NCBI RefSeq assembly: GCF_001723175.1
Contig: NC_064654.1
Location: 806,001-870,000 of the forward strand
Length of the DNA stretch: 64,000 bases
From: Penicillium oxalicum
Taxonomy: Eukaryota > Ascomycota > Eurotiomycetes > Eurotiales > Aspergillaceae
Direction: 5' to 3'
Shown: positions 1-11,356 of the stretch, in pieces
How the letters are laid out: the number at the start of each line of letters is the position of its first letter
Numbering within the stretch: position 1 is the first letter of the stretch
Position numbers and translations under genes: made by a program
Notes under the pieces: model-generated
What the model saw: the letters and a program-made list of their open reading frames with translations, nothing else
Told to the model about the DNA's origin: nothing
Databases searched by the model: none

Positions 1-1
1 A

Positions 2-517
2 CCCCTGAATCGATTAGGTCTCCATCACTTTAAGATCAACCCAGCTGCGAATGCAGGTCGTGATTATGCTTACGACGATGTGATACGCAAAAAAGACGAC
101 CGCAAGTGCATGTCCGGGTGCACACGTCCCGGCTGCTGTGGAGACCGGTTCCGTGCTATGGCTCGAATGGCAATTCAAGGCAGTAACAAAACAGCTGCGC
201 AAAATGAGGAAGAACAGCGAATCGTCGAAGATTTTATCGGCGAGAATGGGGCTAGCCTCGTGGGCATGACCGAGAGGCAACATGAGCAAATACGCGTGGA
301 AGCTCTTGCACGCCATTACGCCAATCAGTACGGACGGCATCGGCACACTCACCAACGTGCTCGAAGTCCGCCCGGGTTCTGGCGGACTGAAATGCCATCT
401 ACGCAAGAAATTGAGGCTGATCGCGAAAATGCGCGGAAGATGGAGCGAGAGAAGGTCGAGGAACGATATTGGGAGGCTATGCGTCCTGGAGGAGTCTGGA
501 CATGGGCCGACGAGTGA
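2..517 (+). CDS. sae2: Sae2/Ctp1/CtIP DNA-end resection factor, C-terminal part (5' partial)
   Basis: The frame is open from base 2 to a TGA at 515-517, so this is the 3' end of a gene that begins outside the window. What is visible is the Sae2/CtIP C-terminal domain: a cysteine cluster (CMSGCTRPGCCGDRF), then the hallmark RHRHTHQRARSPPGFW block, then a charged helix ending WTWADE. In Ctp1, CtIP and Sae2 this C-terminal block binds DNA and activates the Mre11-Rad50-Nbs1/Xrs2 nuclease for resection of double-strand breaks in the nucleus. The RHR...PPGFW match to the family is strong. Nothing can be said about the N-terminal tetramerisation region or the true start. No intron is needed in the visible part. 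The next gene (pex16) lies 424 bases downstream on the same strand. Confidence 0.85.
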   Translation, partial: PLNRLGLHHFKINPAANAGRDYAYDDVIRKKDDRKCMSGCTRPGCCGDRFRAMARMAIQGSNKTAAQNEEEQRIVEDFIGENGASLVGMTERQHEQIRVEALARHYANQYGRHRHTHQRARSPPGFWRTEMPSTQEIEADRENARKMEREKVEERYWEAMRPGGVWTWADE

Positions 518-941
518 AGTTAATATATTGGATAATAGGATATGGCCATTCTTGACAAGATGGATCTTCAGTTTTACGGGAATTGTGTTTGGGATGCACA
601 ATTTTTGTCCATCAGATCAGTACTTTGCACAAGATTCAATATCATGTAATATTTCGAAAAGTCTCGATTGTGGTTGTATTAGGCGGCACATCATAGTCAG
701 ATAATTCAAAACCATGCGCCGAGCTGAAAGCGCCCTCAGTATGGAACAGCAGGATACTCCAATTCAACTACTTGGACACAACTCGTGCGAGCTGGTGGCG
801 TCCGCTAACATTGACGGCACTGGCATGCAACAGCCTCGGCACAAGAGGCTTGGCACGGCCGCGTGACCTCCCTTACTGCTTCCAACCTCTCCCCCGGATT
901 CCGCAAACTCTCCACATCGAATAGTCTCATCGTGCAGGATC
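518..941. other. Intergenic: sae2 3' end to pex16 start
   Basis: About 420 bases holding the presumed sae2 3' UTR (AT-rich just after the stop) and the pex16 promoter. I see no conserved ORF, tRNA or strong repeat. Confidence 0.6.
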
Positions 942-2281
942 ATGGAGGCTGTGCGCAATATTCAAAATCCTATCCCCCGGGAGGTGATGAAGCCCTCCAA
1001 ATGGCTTTCCATGTATGAGGACTTTGTTGCCAAGAACTCTAGCTCTGTGGGCTCGGTGGAGTCCGCCCTGAGTTCCTTGACCTATATCATACCTGGTAAC
1101 CACCACCTTACGAAGACATCGCCTGAGATTCCTGACTAATGACTCTTTGCTGTGCTCTGTAGGAAGATATCGCGAATCTGAAATTGCGTCAGAATGCGGT
1201 GAGTGAGGAGATCGCTATGCGATCGCGGCGACAACGAGCTGACTATTGCTCTCAGTCCATTCCGGAGTCCAGCTCCTATCCCTATACCATGATTCTCTTG
1301 TATCCAAAGTGATCTCTCGACTTCCCTCAACAGTTCCGAGGCCGCCACCGTCACCGCACGCGCGCTACACTAAATACTGGACTTTGCGGTCGTCGCTGTA
1401 TCATCGAGTAGCCATGGCGCTGCAGATGCTACGATACACTGAACTTCTATGGGAGATGGCAGCCCGACGTCGCGGACAGAAAACGCGATGGCGTGTAGTC
1501 GTCTTTATTGAAATTGCCAAGGCGATCTGTCGCCTACTTTTGCTTCGGCTCACCAATTCCCGACCCTTGGTGAACCCGCCGCTGCCGGAGCGAGAAGTCG
1601 ACCCTCGGTCGACTCAGGGAGAAGATGAGCAGAGCGATTGGAACGGCATGGAGACACCTACGAGCGAGCGCTCTACCGATATCAGCTGGACGATGCCTCG
1701 AACAGGACTGTCCATGCCGTCTCTACCTGACGTGAATGACGTGTCAAATTATTTGATTTCCAAGGTGCTCACCGCGGATGACATCAAACCACCGAAGACA
1801 CTGTTGCACCGCGTCACTGGCCAGGGCCAGTTGGCGGAGGTCATGTACATCCTGCGGCCTGTCGTGTACGCGCTGGCAATGCAACGCTGGAGTGGAGATC
1901 GGCGTAGCTGGCGGCCCTGGTTGATCGGATTCGGCATGGAATATGGCTGCCGACAGCTCGCCAAGCGCGACTTCCGAGAGCGAGTGGCTGGTGGTCTACG
2001 GGGTCTGACTGGCCTTGAACGGGAAGAACTGCGGAAACGCGGGTGGTCCATGGGCTGGTGGCTGATGCGGGGCGCTTTCTACGAGAACATCACCAAGTAA
2101 GTGACCCGTATTGAGGCGGTATGCACTCACCTTGGGCTGCGAATTAACAGAGAATAGGTCTTGGCTGCACAGTGTCACCGGCAAGATGAAGGGCAAGCCC
2201 CTTTTGGACTTGGTGGGTAGCGTTGTCGAAGATTATGAGTACCTGTGGGACAACTACTACTTCTCGACTGCCACGCTCTGA
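942..2281 (+). CDS. pex16: Peroxisomal membrane biogenesis protein Pex16
   Basis: Four exons: 942-1095, 1163-1198, 1256-2096 and 2158-2281, joined by short GT-AG introns, give 384 residues. The N-terminus has KWLSMYEDFVAKN followed by LSSLTYIIPG, which continues through the 36-base second exon as RYRESEIASEC. This is the conserved Pex16 start. The C-terminus ends MKGKPLLDLVGSVVEDYEYL...YYFSTATL, also typical. Pex16 is an integral peroxisomal/ER membrane protein needed for membrane assembly of peroxisomes and, in filamentous fungi, for Woronin-body and peroxisome maintenance. The start at 942 is chosen as the first ATG; a second in-frame ATG at 987 (MKPSKW) is possible. Followed tail-to-tail by the RNase H2 gene, whose stop lies about 270 bases further on. 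Confidence 0.93.
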
Positions 2282-2481
2282 ACACCTGCTACGTCGTGGA
2301 TCGCCGATCGTCTTATGACCTTTCTTATGATACCCCAGTCTTTGTCACCAGAAACCCTCATCCATTATGAATCGATTTTGGAGAAGCCGCTGGGATGTAC
2401 GAACTTTTTTCCATTTGTATTCTATTGCTTTGCTTTGAACATGCCTCATCGGGTATCATTATTTTTAATACAGTTCTCCCA

Positions 2482-2507
2482 CCCCCCCCCCCCCCCCCCC
2501 CCCCCCC
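2482..2507. repeat. Poly-C tract, 26 bases
   Basis: Uninterrupted run of 26 C in the convergent 3' interval between pex16 and the RNase H2 gene. Confidence 0.9.
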
Positions 2508-2549
2508 AAACGCCTTTAATCCCATGCCATAGTGTTTTTTTTATTGCAA

Positions 2550-3596
2550 TCAGATGATTTCTGTTGGGCGTTGACCAAACCATTCTCTCAATCCGTCTTT
2601 GCTCGTAGCCTTGCCAGGTCCAGAGGTCAGCAGAAAGTCGCTGAGCATGTTGCTACCTTCATCTTCGTCCGCTGGCCAATCGACACGCACGCCTCCTTTC
2701 TGCTCCAACATCTCCTTTGCAGTGCCCCAGCTGAATCGGCATTCACTACCCCAGCCAAAGACAGGGTCCATATTGTGTCGAAGCCAGCCGACACACTTTG
2801 AGTCTGAAGGATAGCCACTGCCCCAGCCCTCGGGGGCCGTCGAGCCGTCGTCAAGCTGCTGCGCCTTGAGTACATTCTCGTACAAGACCTCCAAAGCCAC
2901 ATCCCTGGTCACCTTTGCGGCCACACTTGCCGCGCTGACGCACGGATATAGAGAGTCTGCCTTTTTAGCCACGGTGATTTTGATGGATGGGAATATGCGC
3001 TCGAGTTTTGCTTGGTAAGTGGCCGGGTTACCAATGGTGTCAATGTAGATCTCTTGCACATTGATAGCACGATCTTGCAAGACTCCTCGGATAATCTCAA
3101 TTGTGGCGTCCATGGCTTGCGCGTTCAAGTTGTACATCGCAGCGCCCGGCTTCATCATTCCCGAACCAATATCACGCGCCGAAAGCACCTTGACCGCGTA
3201 ACCACAGGACTCATATAGATCCTCGCCCGGTGTGTTGATCAAGCACATCAAATTGGCGCGTACCGCAGGAGTCAACACTTTGCTGTCGTCGAATTTGTAG
3301 TCGTGCGCCAGAAGAGAGTGATGCCTGTGGAGGGGGAGATAGAATGCGCCGTAGACCATTGGGCCCAGAACAGGACCACGACCAGCCTCATCAACGCCTA
3401 GCACGCATGGCGTCGCCTCTGTTGTCTGCGGTGTCGTTGAGGTCTTGTCGAAGGGTGTGATTTTGGCTGGGCAGGGTGTATAGTAGGCATAGGAATCTCC
3501 CGTGAGCAGACGGGCTCTGTCAATACTTGGAGGGATAAAAGTCATGGGGTCAGCGGGCGATTCAACGTCGGTTTCTTTGCTCATTTTGACTGGCAT
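2550..3596 (-). CDS. rnh201: Ribonuclease H2 catalytic subunit A
   Basis: Single exon of 348 residues starting at MPVKMSKETD (ATG at 3596); the frame runs further upstream but has no family similarity there. The motif VLGVDEAGRGPVLGP (acidic residues about 69-70) is the type-2 RNase H active-site signature, and further family blocks follow: YKFDDSKVL, EIYIDTIGNP, AKKADSLYPCVSAASVAAKVTRD and GSGYPSDSKC. The enzyme cleaves the RNA strand of RNA/DNA hybrids and removes single ribonucleotides from DNA; in eukaryotes it works in a nuclear complex with subunits B and C. It is divergent from the Mif2/CENP-C gene, whose start lies 282 bases away, so the two share a promoter interval. Length fits the eukaryotic subunit. 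Confidence 0.95.
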   Translation of the reverse strand: MPVKMSKETDVESPADPMTFIPPSIDRARLLTGDSYAYYTPCPAKITPFDKTSTTPQTTEATPCVLGVDEAGRGPVLGPMVYGAFYLPLHRHHSLLAHDYKFDDSKVLTPAVRANLMCLINTPGEDLYESCGYAVKVLSARDIGSGMMKPGAAMYNLNAQAMDATIEIIRGVLQDRAINVQEIYIDTIGNPATYQAKLERIFPSIKITVAKKADSLYPCVSAASVAAKVTRDVALEVLYENVLKAQQLDDGSTAPEGWGSGYPSDSKCVGWLRHNMDPVFGWGSECRFSWGTAKEMLEQKGGVRVDWPADEDEGSNMLSDFLLTSGPGKATSKDGLREWFGQRPTEII

Positions 3597-3878
3597 TTTA
3601 TGTTTGAACGGCAATTGGAGCTTGGGTGGAGATGAACCAGGAGAAATGTAAAAGTGACATGGAAGAAGACGCCAAAGTATGCCGACGCGTCGACCGTTCG
3701 GGCTTAGCGCTTGCGGCGCGCGTTGTCTCCCCCAAATTCCGCTGCATTGTTCCTCTTTTCCCCTCATCCACCCGAGCGGCGCGAGCCAACAACCTCTTCT
3801 GTTTGGTAACTGCTTCATTCGGAAGGTAGAAAATCGAATTGGTTTTGTGCCACTGATTATTGTCGATATTGTTACAAT

Positions 3879-6037
3879 ATGGCGCGTGGCTCTACGAAGC
3901 CCCGCGATCTGGACTTTTCCAATGTGGGAACGCTGGGAAGGTTAGTCGCGCTTGACGCTGGCGCTCCGATGCATGAAAAGACCATTGACTGACAACTATC
4001 GGCGCGCACAGGCGGACAGGTCTCACCATGGAGGAGAGACAGCGCGACGAGTATGGCATGGAAGAAGTAGACGGACTGTTCTCTTCACCCGAGAAATCGC
4101 CAGCGGAAGAAAATGGATTTTCCCACGCGGACGATACCGCTGGCTCAGAAATGTCCATTGAGGATGGTGAGACTCTCCCTCGAGATGAGGGCGTCAATAT
4201 TTCGTCTGGATTGGCAACTGACATGTATTTTCTTGAAAAACAGACAATGCGCCGGGACCTATGGACTTTCTCGGCGCCTCTGATAACGCGCGCAACAATT
4301 ACCGGGCATCCGGCGCTCAATCCCCAGCCAAAACCTCTCGGAGGTCGCCCGTCTTGCGCTCCTCCCCGGATGACCGAGAAGATCTCGTAGCCTCGAGCCC
4401 ATCTGATGGCAGGCGTTTGTCCTTTGCGCGTGGGGACCCCATCCCACTGACCAATCGATCTGTCAACGCCAGCATGTTTAACGATAGGGCGGCTCGACAA
4501 AACGAAAAGTCTCGATCAGCATCATCAGAAGCGGCAGATTTCTCGGACGGCGACGCAGCGGTCGATGAGAACGGCGACGCCTTTGCTGTCGGACAGGATG
4601 ATTACAGCGACGAATACGACGAAGGCAACGAGACTCTCATGCCACCCGCAGATGAGCCTGCAGATGGAGACTCAGTCGCGCAGGATGCGAATGACGAGGA
4701 AGATGAGAACGCACAAGGATCATCACCTGCGCCAGAGGCTACGGCTCGGAGCAAGCCTAGCGCATCGAATTCAAGAGCACCCAAGAAGTCCTCCGCAGCC
4801 AAATCATCCAAGACAACCAAGGCCGCGGCTAAGCCTGCTGGGAAGCGAGGACGTCCCGCAAAGTCTCAGCCCCCCGCAGAGGATGAAGAAAACACAGAGT
4901 CCCGACCAGCTAAGAAGCAAAAGAAGACTACGTCAGAGGCGAGTCGCGCCTCACGGGAGCCATTAGACCCTGAGCTGGACCGTGTGGTGGAGAATTACGC
5001 CCAGCGATCTGGTCCCTTGAAAGGTCGCAGTTTGTATATTCTCAAGCGTGAAGATCCCAGCAGCAACGAAACTACTCACACCCGCTCCGGGCGAGTATCT
5101 GTTCGGCCCCTGGCATACTGGCGCAATGAGCGATGCGTATATGGTGATGGGGAGGCTGCTGAAGGACAACGGTACCCTCTTTCCACGATCAAAGAAGTGA
5201 TTCGTACGGAAGAGGTTGCATCGAATCGACCGAAGAAGGGTAAGAAAGGCCGGAAGGGCAAGTCCAAGAAACAGAAGGATGATTCGTCAGATGAGGATGA
5301 GATCGACGATGATGCCGACCTCTGGGAAAAGGAAACTGGTGTTTTGCATGGCTACGTATCGAAATGGGACCCGGTGGCGCAAACGAGTACATCCGAGGAA
5401 GAGGTTATAGGTATGGTTGATGCTTTTCTCCCGTTCCCTGAATACAGGATGCAGTCTAATCGCGCTTCTGCAGATATTGCCTATGCGCCTTCAGGCTTTG
5501 AAACAAGAGAAGTCAAGGGTGCCTCATTTCGATTTGCCAAGCTTCTCAGCTCCTCCTTCATTGGTTCCGGTGTGGTCGAACTTCCCCCCGACGGGGTCAA
5601 GAAGCCTAAAAATTCAAAAAGGATGCATATGGTATTCTATGTCTGTTATGGTCGAGTGCAAGTGGACATTAGCGGTGTTCAGTTCAGTGCTGGCAAGGGA
5701 TCCGTCTTTCAAATTCCACGAGGTATGTTGTCCTGCACTTTTGTTGGCATCCTATACCAGCATGCTGACCATTTTTTATCCTTCTTCAGGCAATTACTAC
5801 AGTTTCCAAAACTCGCGCAATAAGAATGCGCGACTTTTCTTCACACAGTGCTGTCTCCCAGAGGGTAGTGAAGTACCCGTGCAGACAACGGAAACAGAGG
5901 CCGCATCACAACCACCACCTGAAACAAAAACAACGACGGCAAGTGGCCCATCAAATGGGGCCGAACTTGATCCTGAGCCTTCTGAGCCTCCGGCCACCAA
6001 ACGAGGCCGCCCCAAGGGCAAGCAAAGGGCTAAATAG
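3879..6037 (+). CDS. mif2: Kinetochore protein Mif2/CENP-C
   Basis: Five exons (3879-3940, 4012-4166, 4244-5410, 5474-5722, 5790-6037) give 626 residues. The N-terminus (RRTGLTM..., EEVDGLFSSPEKSP) fits fungal Mif2. The middle is acidic and lysine-rich with an AT-hook-like KRGRPAK. The CENP-C motif is seen as RSGRVSVRPLAYWRNER, the element that grips the CENP-A nucleosome. The C-terminal cupin dimerisation domain spans the last exons (MHMVFYVCYGRVQVDISGV, QIPRGNYYSFQNSR), and the tail has a second basic hook, KRGRPKGK. The protein sits at the inner kinetochore and links centromeric chromatin to the outer kinetochore. The third intron (63 bases, no in-frame stop) could be retained without breaking the frame. 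Confidence 0.93.
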
Positions 6038-6467
6038 ACGATTGTTTGTGGCTTCTTTCTGTTCAAGGCTTTTACTCTTTGGATGTGCTCTCGCCCAGCT
6101 GGACCTGGTAATTCAATGTTGCTATGATACCTCTGTTGTTTATTTTCACTTTCTTTCTTTCTTCTAGCCAGGAACAATCTCATAAATTACTCAATACTGA
6201 ATGGACCCATGTTCTTGAAGTCGTAATTTGCTTCGTGGATGAAAGTGCATTTGGAGAGAAAGAACCCCAAGGTTGTCTGCACGGAGCATGTTCGATATCC
6301 AACTCTAACAAGGTGAGCTTAGAGACAATTAGCCAATGACAGATCAGCATGTCTGCCCCTAGTACACCCCATCAACTCATGCTACTAATAATCAGCGCAG
6401 CTCCAGTCCACTGGAGATGCGAGCGAAGAACCACCAAGCATCAGAAAAAATCATTCAAGGATAAAAA
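6038..6467. other. Intergenic: mif2 3' flank to first 5S gene
   Basis: Presumed mif2 3' UTR and spacer. No protein gene seen. A block reading accaagcat about 26 bases beyond the 3' end of the first 5S gene recurs beyond the second 5S gene, hinting that the two 5S units arose by duplication. Confidence 0.5.
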
Positions 6468-6585
6468 CATACAACAGCCAGGATTCGCATGTGGTCACCC
6501 ACCATACTACTAACTGGCCGGCGTGTGGCTTGAGTACGGCTGAGCGGACGGGAAGCCCTATTTTCCACACCCTATGGTCGTATGT
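6468..6585 (-). rRNA. 5S ribosomal RNA (copy 1)
   Basis: On the minus strand the sequence begins ACATACGACCATAGGG, has GGGCTTCCCGTCCGCTCAGC (internal polymerase III control region) and GGTGGGTGACCAC, and ends GGCTGTTGTATG followed by five T, the polymerase III terminator. The 5' ACATAC pairs with the 3' GTATGT. Length about 118 bases, the normal fungal 5S size. Dispersed 5S genes outside the rDNA repeat are usual in filamentous ascomycetes. Confidence 0.95.
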
Positions 6586-6824
6586 GCTTGAGATATCAGT
6601 GTGGTAGATTATATCCTTTATTGATGATCCAATTAGGGAGAAAAACTCAGTCAGTTCGTAGTTAGTTAGATATATTTAGCGTCGATTAAATCGCTACCTA
6701 GAGAAAGAAACTTTTTTTTTCAAAAAAAGCCAGAGGGTATAACTTAAGGTCAATTTTGTCGATACCCTTAGATCTGATATCACCAAGCATACATAACCCT
6801 TGAAGCTAGGGAAAAAGGCAAAAA

Positions 6825-6942
6825 CATATAACAGTCAGGATTCGCATGTGGTCACCCACCATACTACTAACTGACCGGCGTGTGGCTTAAGTACGGCTGA
6901 GCGGACGGGAAGCCCTGTTCTCCACACCCTATGGTCGTATGT
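6825..6942 (-). rRNA. 5S ribosomal RNA (copy 2, slightly divergent)
   Basis: Same orientation and length as copy 1, 357 bases away, with the same 5' end, internal control region and a T5 terminator. It differs from copy 1 at about six positions, all transitions. One of them (ATATGT instead of GTATGT at the 3' end) breaks a pair of the terminal stem, so this copy may be less functional. Confidence 0.9.
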
Positions 6943-7829
6943 ACTAGATTGAATCAAATTTCAATTTATATAGCATTGACATATCTTCCATCGACAGTTG
7001 TCCTCGGTCAGCCAGGCAGGTAGCACCATATGTTCATCTCATATCTCCAAGCTTTCAACGGCGTGGACTCGGTACCGAGAGATGGAAAGAATCTCATGTT
7101 TTCTTAAAAAGAGATGAATTTATATTGTATACTCTGCCTAATCAGTGAACAACATGCAGCATCCAACATCGAAGCAAAACTCCATGTATTCTAAACGCCT
7201 GATAGACGATGCCATGATGTATTCGGCAGGCTGCAAGGGTATATAATACTTCTTTTTCTTCCACGCCACCAGCTTGGACATGGATCATAGCTTTACCTTA
7301 TGGATCCAGAAGGACTCTCAGCCATATTGGAGGAGTGTGCATATGACGACAGAGTAAAAAGTGGAAGAAAAGTGATAACAGGACAAGATTGGACAGGTAG
7401 AGTAATCACAACATTGAAGACGCTGAGATATGGGTAGTAGTGTCACTATTTATACCTATGGAAAAGCTTTGGGAAGAACTCACCACCAAAGGACACTGGA
7501 GAGGTGGCAGGGCGAGGATCAGTTTCGAAAAAAAAACAAAAGCAAAGGAGAGAGACTCCTGCCTTATGCACGGAAGTCCATGGACCTCACCCCAAGACGA
7601 GTGAGCATGGAGGATGATCATTTCTTTTCATTTTTCAGACCTCGTCCTTTGGTCATCTACTATGAATGCTCAAGCTCGCTACAGTACAGATCTGAATACA
7701 CAAGACCATTCCCAAATGGTTCTATTTGACTCCATGAAAGAATAATCAACAAGTAGTTACCGTGTTTATTTCTTGTACTCGAGTCAAAATTGATTACAAC
7801 ACATCGCAAATCCCCCCATCTACCAGTCC
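6943..7829. other. Intergenic: 5S copy 2 to tubulin cofactor B 3' end
   Basis: About 890 bases without a recognisable gene. The open frames at 7406-7729 are short, low in complexity and have no visible domain. Contains 5' flank of the second 5S gene and the presumed 3' UTR of the cofactor gene. Confidence 0.5.
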
Positions 7830-8923
7830 TCAAATCTCTTCCATCAAATCATCCAACTCATCATCCAACCCCAGAGGCGGGAAATCCCCAACCTCCAACT
7901 TTTCCGGCTTCACAAAAGCACCGCATTTCTGCGGACATTCAAAGAAGCGTTGTCCACCGACACTACCGTCATTCTTTCCCGTTGGCTCATCCAGCTCAAT
8001 GCCCACCCACAAGGGCTGCAGTTCAGCAGGGATATCACTCTTCGAGCGCTCGCGTGCAGGCCCGTGAGAGGAATAGTCGGAACTGGCCCAACAAAGCGGA
8101 TCGTTCCCCGACGAATGTGAGGTGGGGAAGAAGGGAGGATGATAGCTCTCTTTGTCACAGCAATGCCTATTCAAGAAAGAGTTTTTTTGGTTCAATAATT
8201 GAGAATCAAATGGGAAGGGTAAATGCCAGCATCTGCCATGATCCATCAAAGACGGAAATGCGCATGATGAAATTTCATCGGGGACACAAGTGATGACCTA
8301 CCCTTGCTTGCAATGTCAGCACGATCCTTCTCGGCTTGCTTGCGGAGAGATTCTTCGGGGGAGAGCGCATTCGGATCGAATCGGCCCAACTTCTGGTTTC
8401 GTTTCCAGGCAAGAACGGAGTCGGAGAGGGTCTCGTAGGTTTCAGGCTTCATCTCGTATTTTTCAACCGATGACAAATCGGTGAAATTGGGGCGCATCGC
8501 CAGAGGACGAGAATCATGAACCTGGAGAATATCATGAGCTTTTTGTCTAACGGCCATGAAAACCGACAAAACACATGGAAAAAGGGGGGAGGCAAAAGAA
8601 AAAACAAAGGTTGTCAAAGACCCAAAAATGATCATTGCACCTACCTCAATCTCAGAGCCCTTTGCAATTCCAAAGTCCCCAATCAGTTGGGCGTCATTGT
8701 CAGCCCAGACGTCCGGTCGACCGTGCACCTTGACCCGAAGACGTTGACATCCGGGGGGAACTCCAGTCATGGTCTCGAGTTTGCTCTTCACCTGCTCGAC
8801 CGTCCAAGTCGGCGTGATGCGGCGCTCATTCAGAAATCTCGGCTCCGACTCGCCTCCTGGACGTGCCATGGAGGCCGAGGTGATGATCACAGAGACATCC
8901 GTTGGGGTGGGTTGAAAGGCCAT
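7830..8923 (-). CDS. alp11: Tubulin-folding cofactor B (ubiquitin-like + CAP-Gly); apparent frameshift in last exon
   Basis: Three exons on the minus strand: 8923-8645, 8521-8302 and 8166-7830. The N-terminus is an ubiquitin-like domain ([35 protein letters not shown]). The middle has [20 protein letters not shown]. The last exon has a CAP-Gly domain with [19 protein letters not shown] and the acidic tail [14 protein letters not shown] typical of the family. It chaperones alpha-tubulin before dimer assembly in the cytosol. Oddity: [15 protein letters not shown] is in one frame, while the following [23 protein letters not shown] is in another; the spliced length (836) is one base short of a multiple of three, and the shift lies near 8070. 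I find no plausible intron there. Either a one-base sequence error or a real frameshift that would remove most of the CAP-Gly domain. Confidence 0.85.
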
Positions 8924-9892
8924 TGCGAGATGAACAGCGGGAGTTTTTCCCAAAAAAAAAAAAGAAATTGAATGTATCAAATGTCAAAACTGATCAGACG
9001 TTCTGAAATTTCTTTGCTTTTTCCTCCCGTTCGTTTTCTTTCTTTCTTTACAAAGAAAACAAGTAAGCGACTTGATCGGTGCTCAGATTAGTCCGTCAAT
9101 GAACGGTCCAGCTTGCAGCGTGGATAAGGTGTTTCCTGGGAAATGGTCAGCACGAGTCCTTCAGAACTGACCCCATTCATATATTCAAATAAAAAAGAAA
9201 AACCTTCCAGAACCCGAAAAGGGTCCAGAGAAGTCAAGATGATGAGCAAGTTTTACTCTCGTAAGCCTTATGCATACATCGAGACTTGGCGCGCATCCAA
9301 AATTTGATATTGAGCCATGTCAGTCCGAAATGACCCAAATGGTCAAACAAGACGTCTCTCGCAATGAGAACCACTGGCCAAGATTTAAATCTGCTTACAC
9401 TGACTCAATGCAACCGGATTTTCTGATTGATTCAAAATGGCAAGGTACTTACACGAAATGAGCGAAGCGAGTGAAGGACTGTTGAAGCGCATTGTTGAAT
9501 CCCCCGTTCTGGCCCCAAAATAGGAGCGATTAGTCAGCCTGGAGGTCGGCTCGGGATCATCTTCGACAAACCAGCAGACACAACTATCATGTCTATACTA
9601 TACCTTTGTTCCATGTAAAAGTATTCTCTTTGTTTCATTATTATCTCTCTGAGCCGGCCTTAGCAATTCTAGATAGCGCTTGAGAGAATCAAATGAGCTC
9701 GTTTAGTCAGAAATCACTTATCTTGTTCTCTTGTGCCAAACACTGAGTTGCAGGACCACTTATGGCTGAAGGCTGGAGCTCTCGTGAGTCAAGATCTTTT
9801 TTTTCCCACCCTAACTCGACACCAAGAGAGAGCCCCACGCTCAGAAGTACATTCTGGCTCCATTCATATATCTAAAATATAAATCGAGGTTC

Positions 9893-9990
<98 letters not shown>

Positions 9991-10285
9991 CGGCCGCCAT
10001 ACTGACACCATCACGTGACACCATCTCGCTTCCAATCAACCGAACCGTCTTTCACCAGCGCATAAACTCATCACCAAAGCCAAAAGACCAAAGAAGCCAC
10101 CCAAATTGCAAGCCAACCCGTTTCCCAAAACGAGGGAGTAAAGCAAAAGACAAACATACAAATCACAAAAAAAGGAGGGCCAAACACCTGACTAGCTCTT
10201 TTTTTTTTCTCAATCCCCACGTCATTCATCTCCCACCTCACCTTGATCCAAAATCAAAAAGCACCAAGAGAGAACCGGGCCTAAC
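8924..10285. other. Divergent promoter interval between tubulin cofactor B and trm9
   Basis: About 1.36 kb between two head-to-head genes. No conserved ORF. It holds a 95-base C run and, closer to trm9, an A/C-rich stretch with a T9 block, typical of a fungal promoter and leader. Confidence 0.6.
9895..9989. repeat. Poly-C tract, about 95 bases
   Basis: Uninterrupted C from 9895 to 9989, followed directly by gcggccgc. By far the longest homopolymer in the window. It lies about 300 bases upstream of the trm9 start. Confidence 0.9.
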
Positions 10286-10539
10286 ATGGTTGATCCATCT
10301 ACGCCCTCCATGTCGAACCCTGCACAAGGTCCTGAGATAGAGGCCGAGTCTTATGAAGAACAGAATGTGCATGAAGTGTATCAAAAGATTGCGGGTCATT
10401 TCTCGGCGACTCGATATAAGGTACGTTTCGTGTTCTTTGTCCTTTCCTTTTTGTCTTTCTGAATAGATCAGGAGGAGGGTGGTTTGGCCTCTTGTTCCTT
10501 TCTAAAACACAATGTGGATGGGGCGGGGGGTCTGAGATG

Positions 10540-10614
<75 letters not shown>

Positions 10615-10992
10615 TTGATATATCAATGCATCTATGCGTGCATATCCATTCATGATATGATGGGGGTTGGTTGAGATTTCTTTCTCTCTTTCTTTCTCCA
10701 TCTTTTTCCCCTTGAAGAACCATAAACAAAAAACCTCTTGAACAAACTCAGATGCTAAAAAACGCCCCTTGTGCCACACATCTAGCCATGGCCCATTGTG
10801 GAAAGGTTTCTCTCCAGTCTCGTCCCCGGATCCGTGGGATTGGATGTAGGTTGTGGGAATGGGAAGAATTTGCAGGTGAATCGTGACGTGTTTATCGTTG
10901 CCTCGGATCGGTATGTCTAATTTCTTGTCGTTTTTTCTTCTCTGCTTCCTTTTCAATGATTTGTGCCTTTGACAACCTAATCTCATCCCTTG

Positions 10993-11023
<31 letters not shown>

Positions 11024-11306
11024 TCATGGGTGGTCTCGACCCGCCAACCTGCTTATCTACATTCAATTCCATACACTACGTGAACATGGAGGGGCAAGAT
11101 CATTCATGAATTCGTACATTTGATTGTCATGGGTTCTAAAGCCTGAGTTTTTTTGTTTTTTGTTTTTTTTTCCGGGGCGATATGGTTTTTTTTGGTTTGG
11201 TTTGTTTGATGAGATGGTTTCGACTGTTTCATGATGTTTCATGGCTGCTGGATCCCGGAGTCACGCCCCCTGCTTGCAAGGTGGTTTGCGTCTTTTACCA
11301 CCCGCG

Positions 11307-11356
<50 letters not shown>

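Noticed and set aside
9841..10035. Poly-glycine open reading frame on the minus strand
   Set aside because: It is only the translation of the C95 run.
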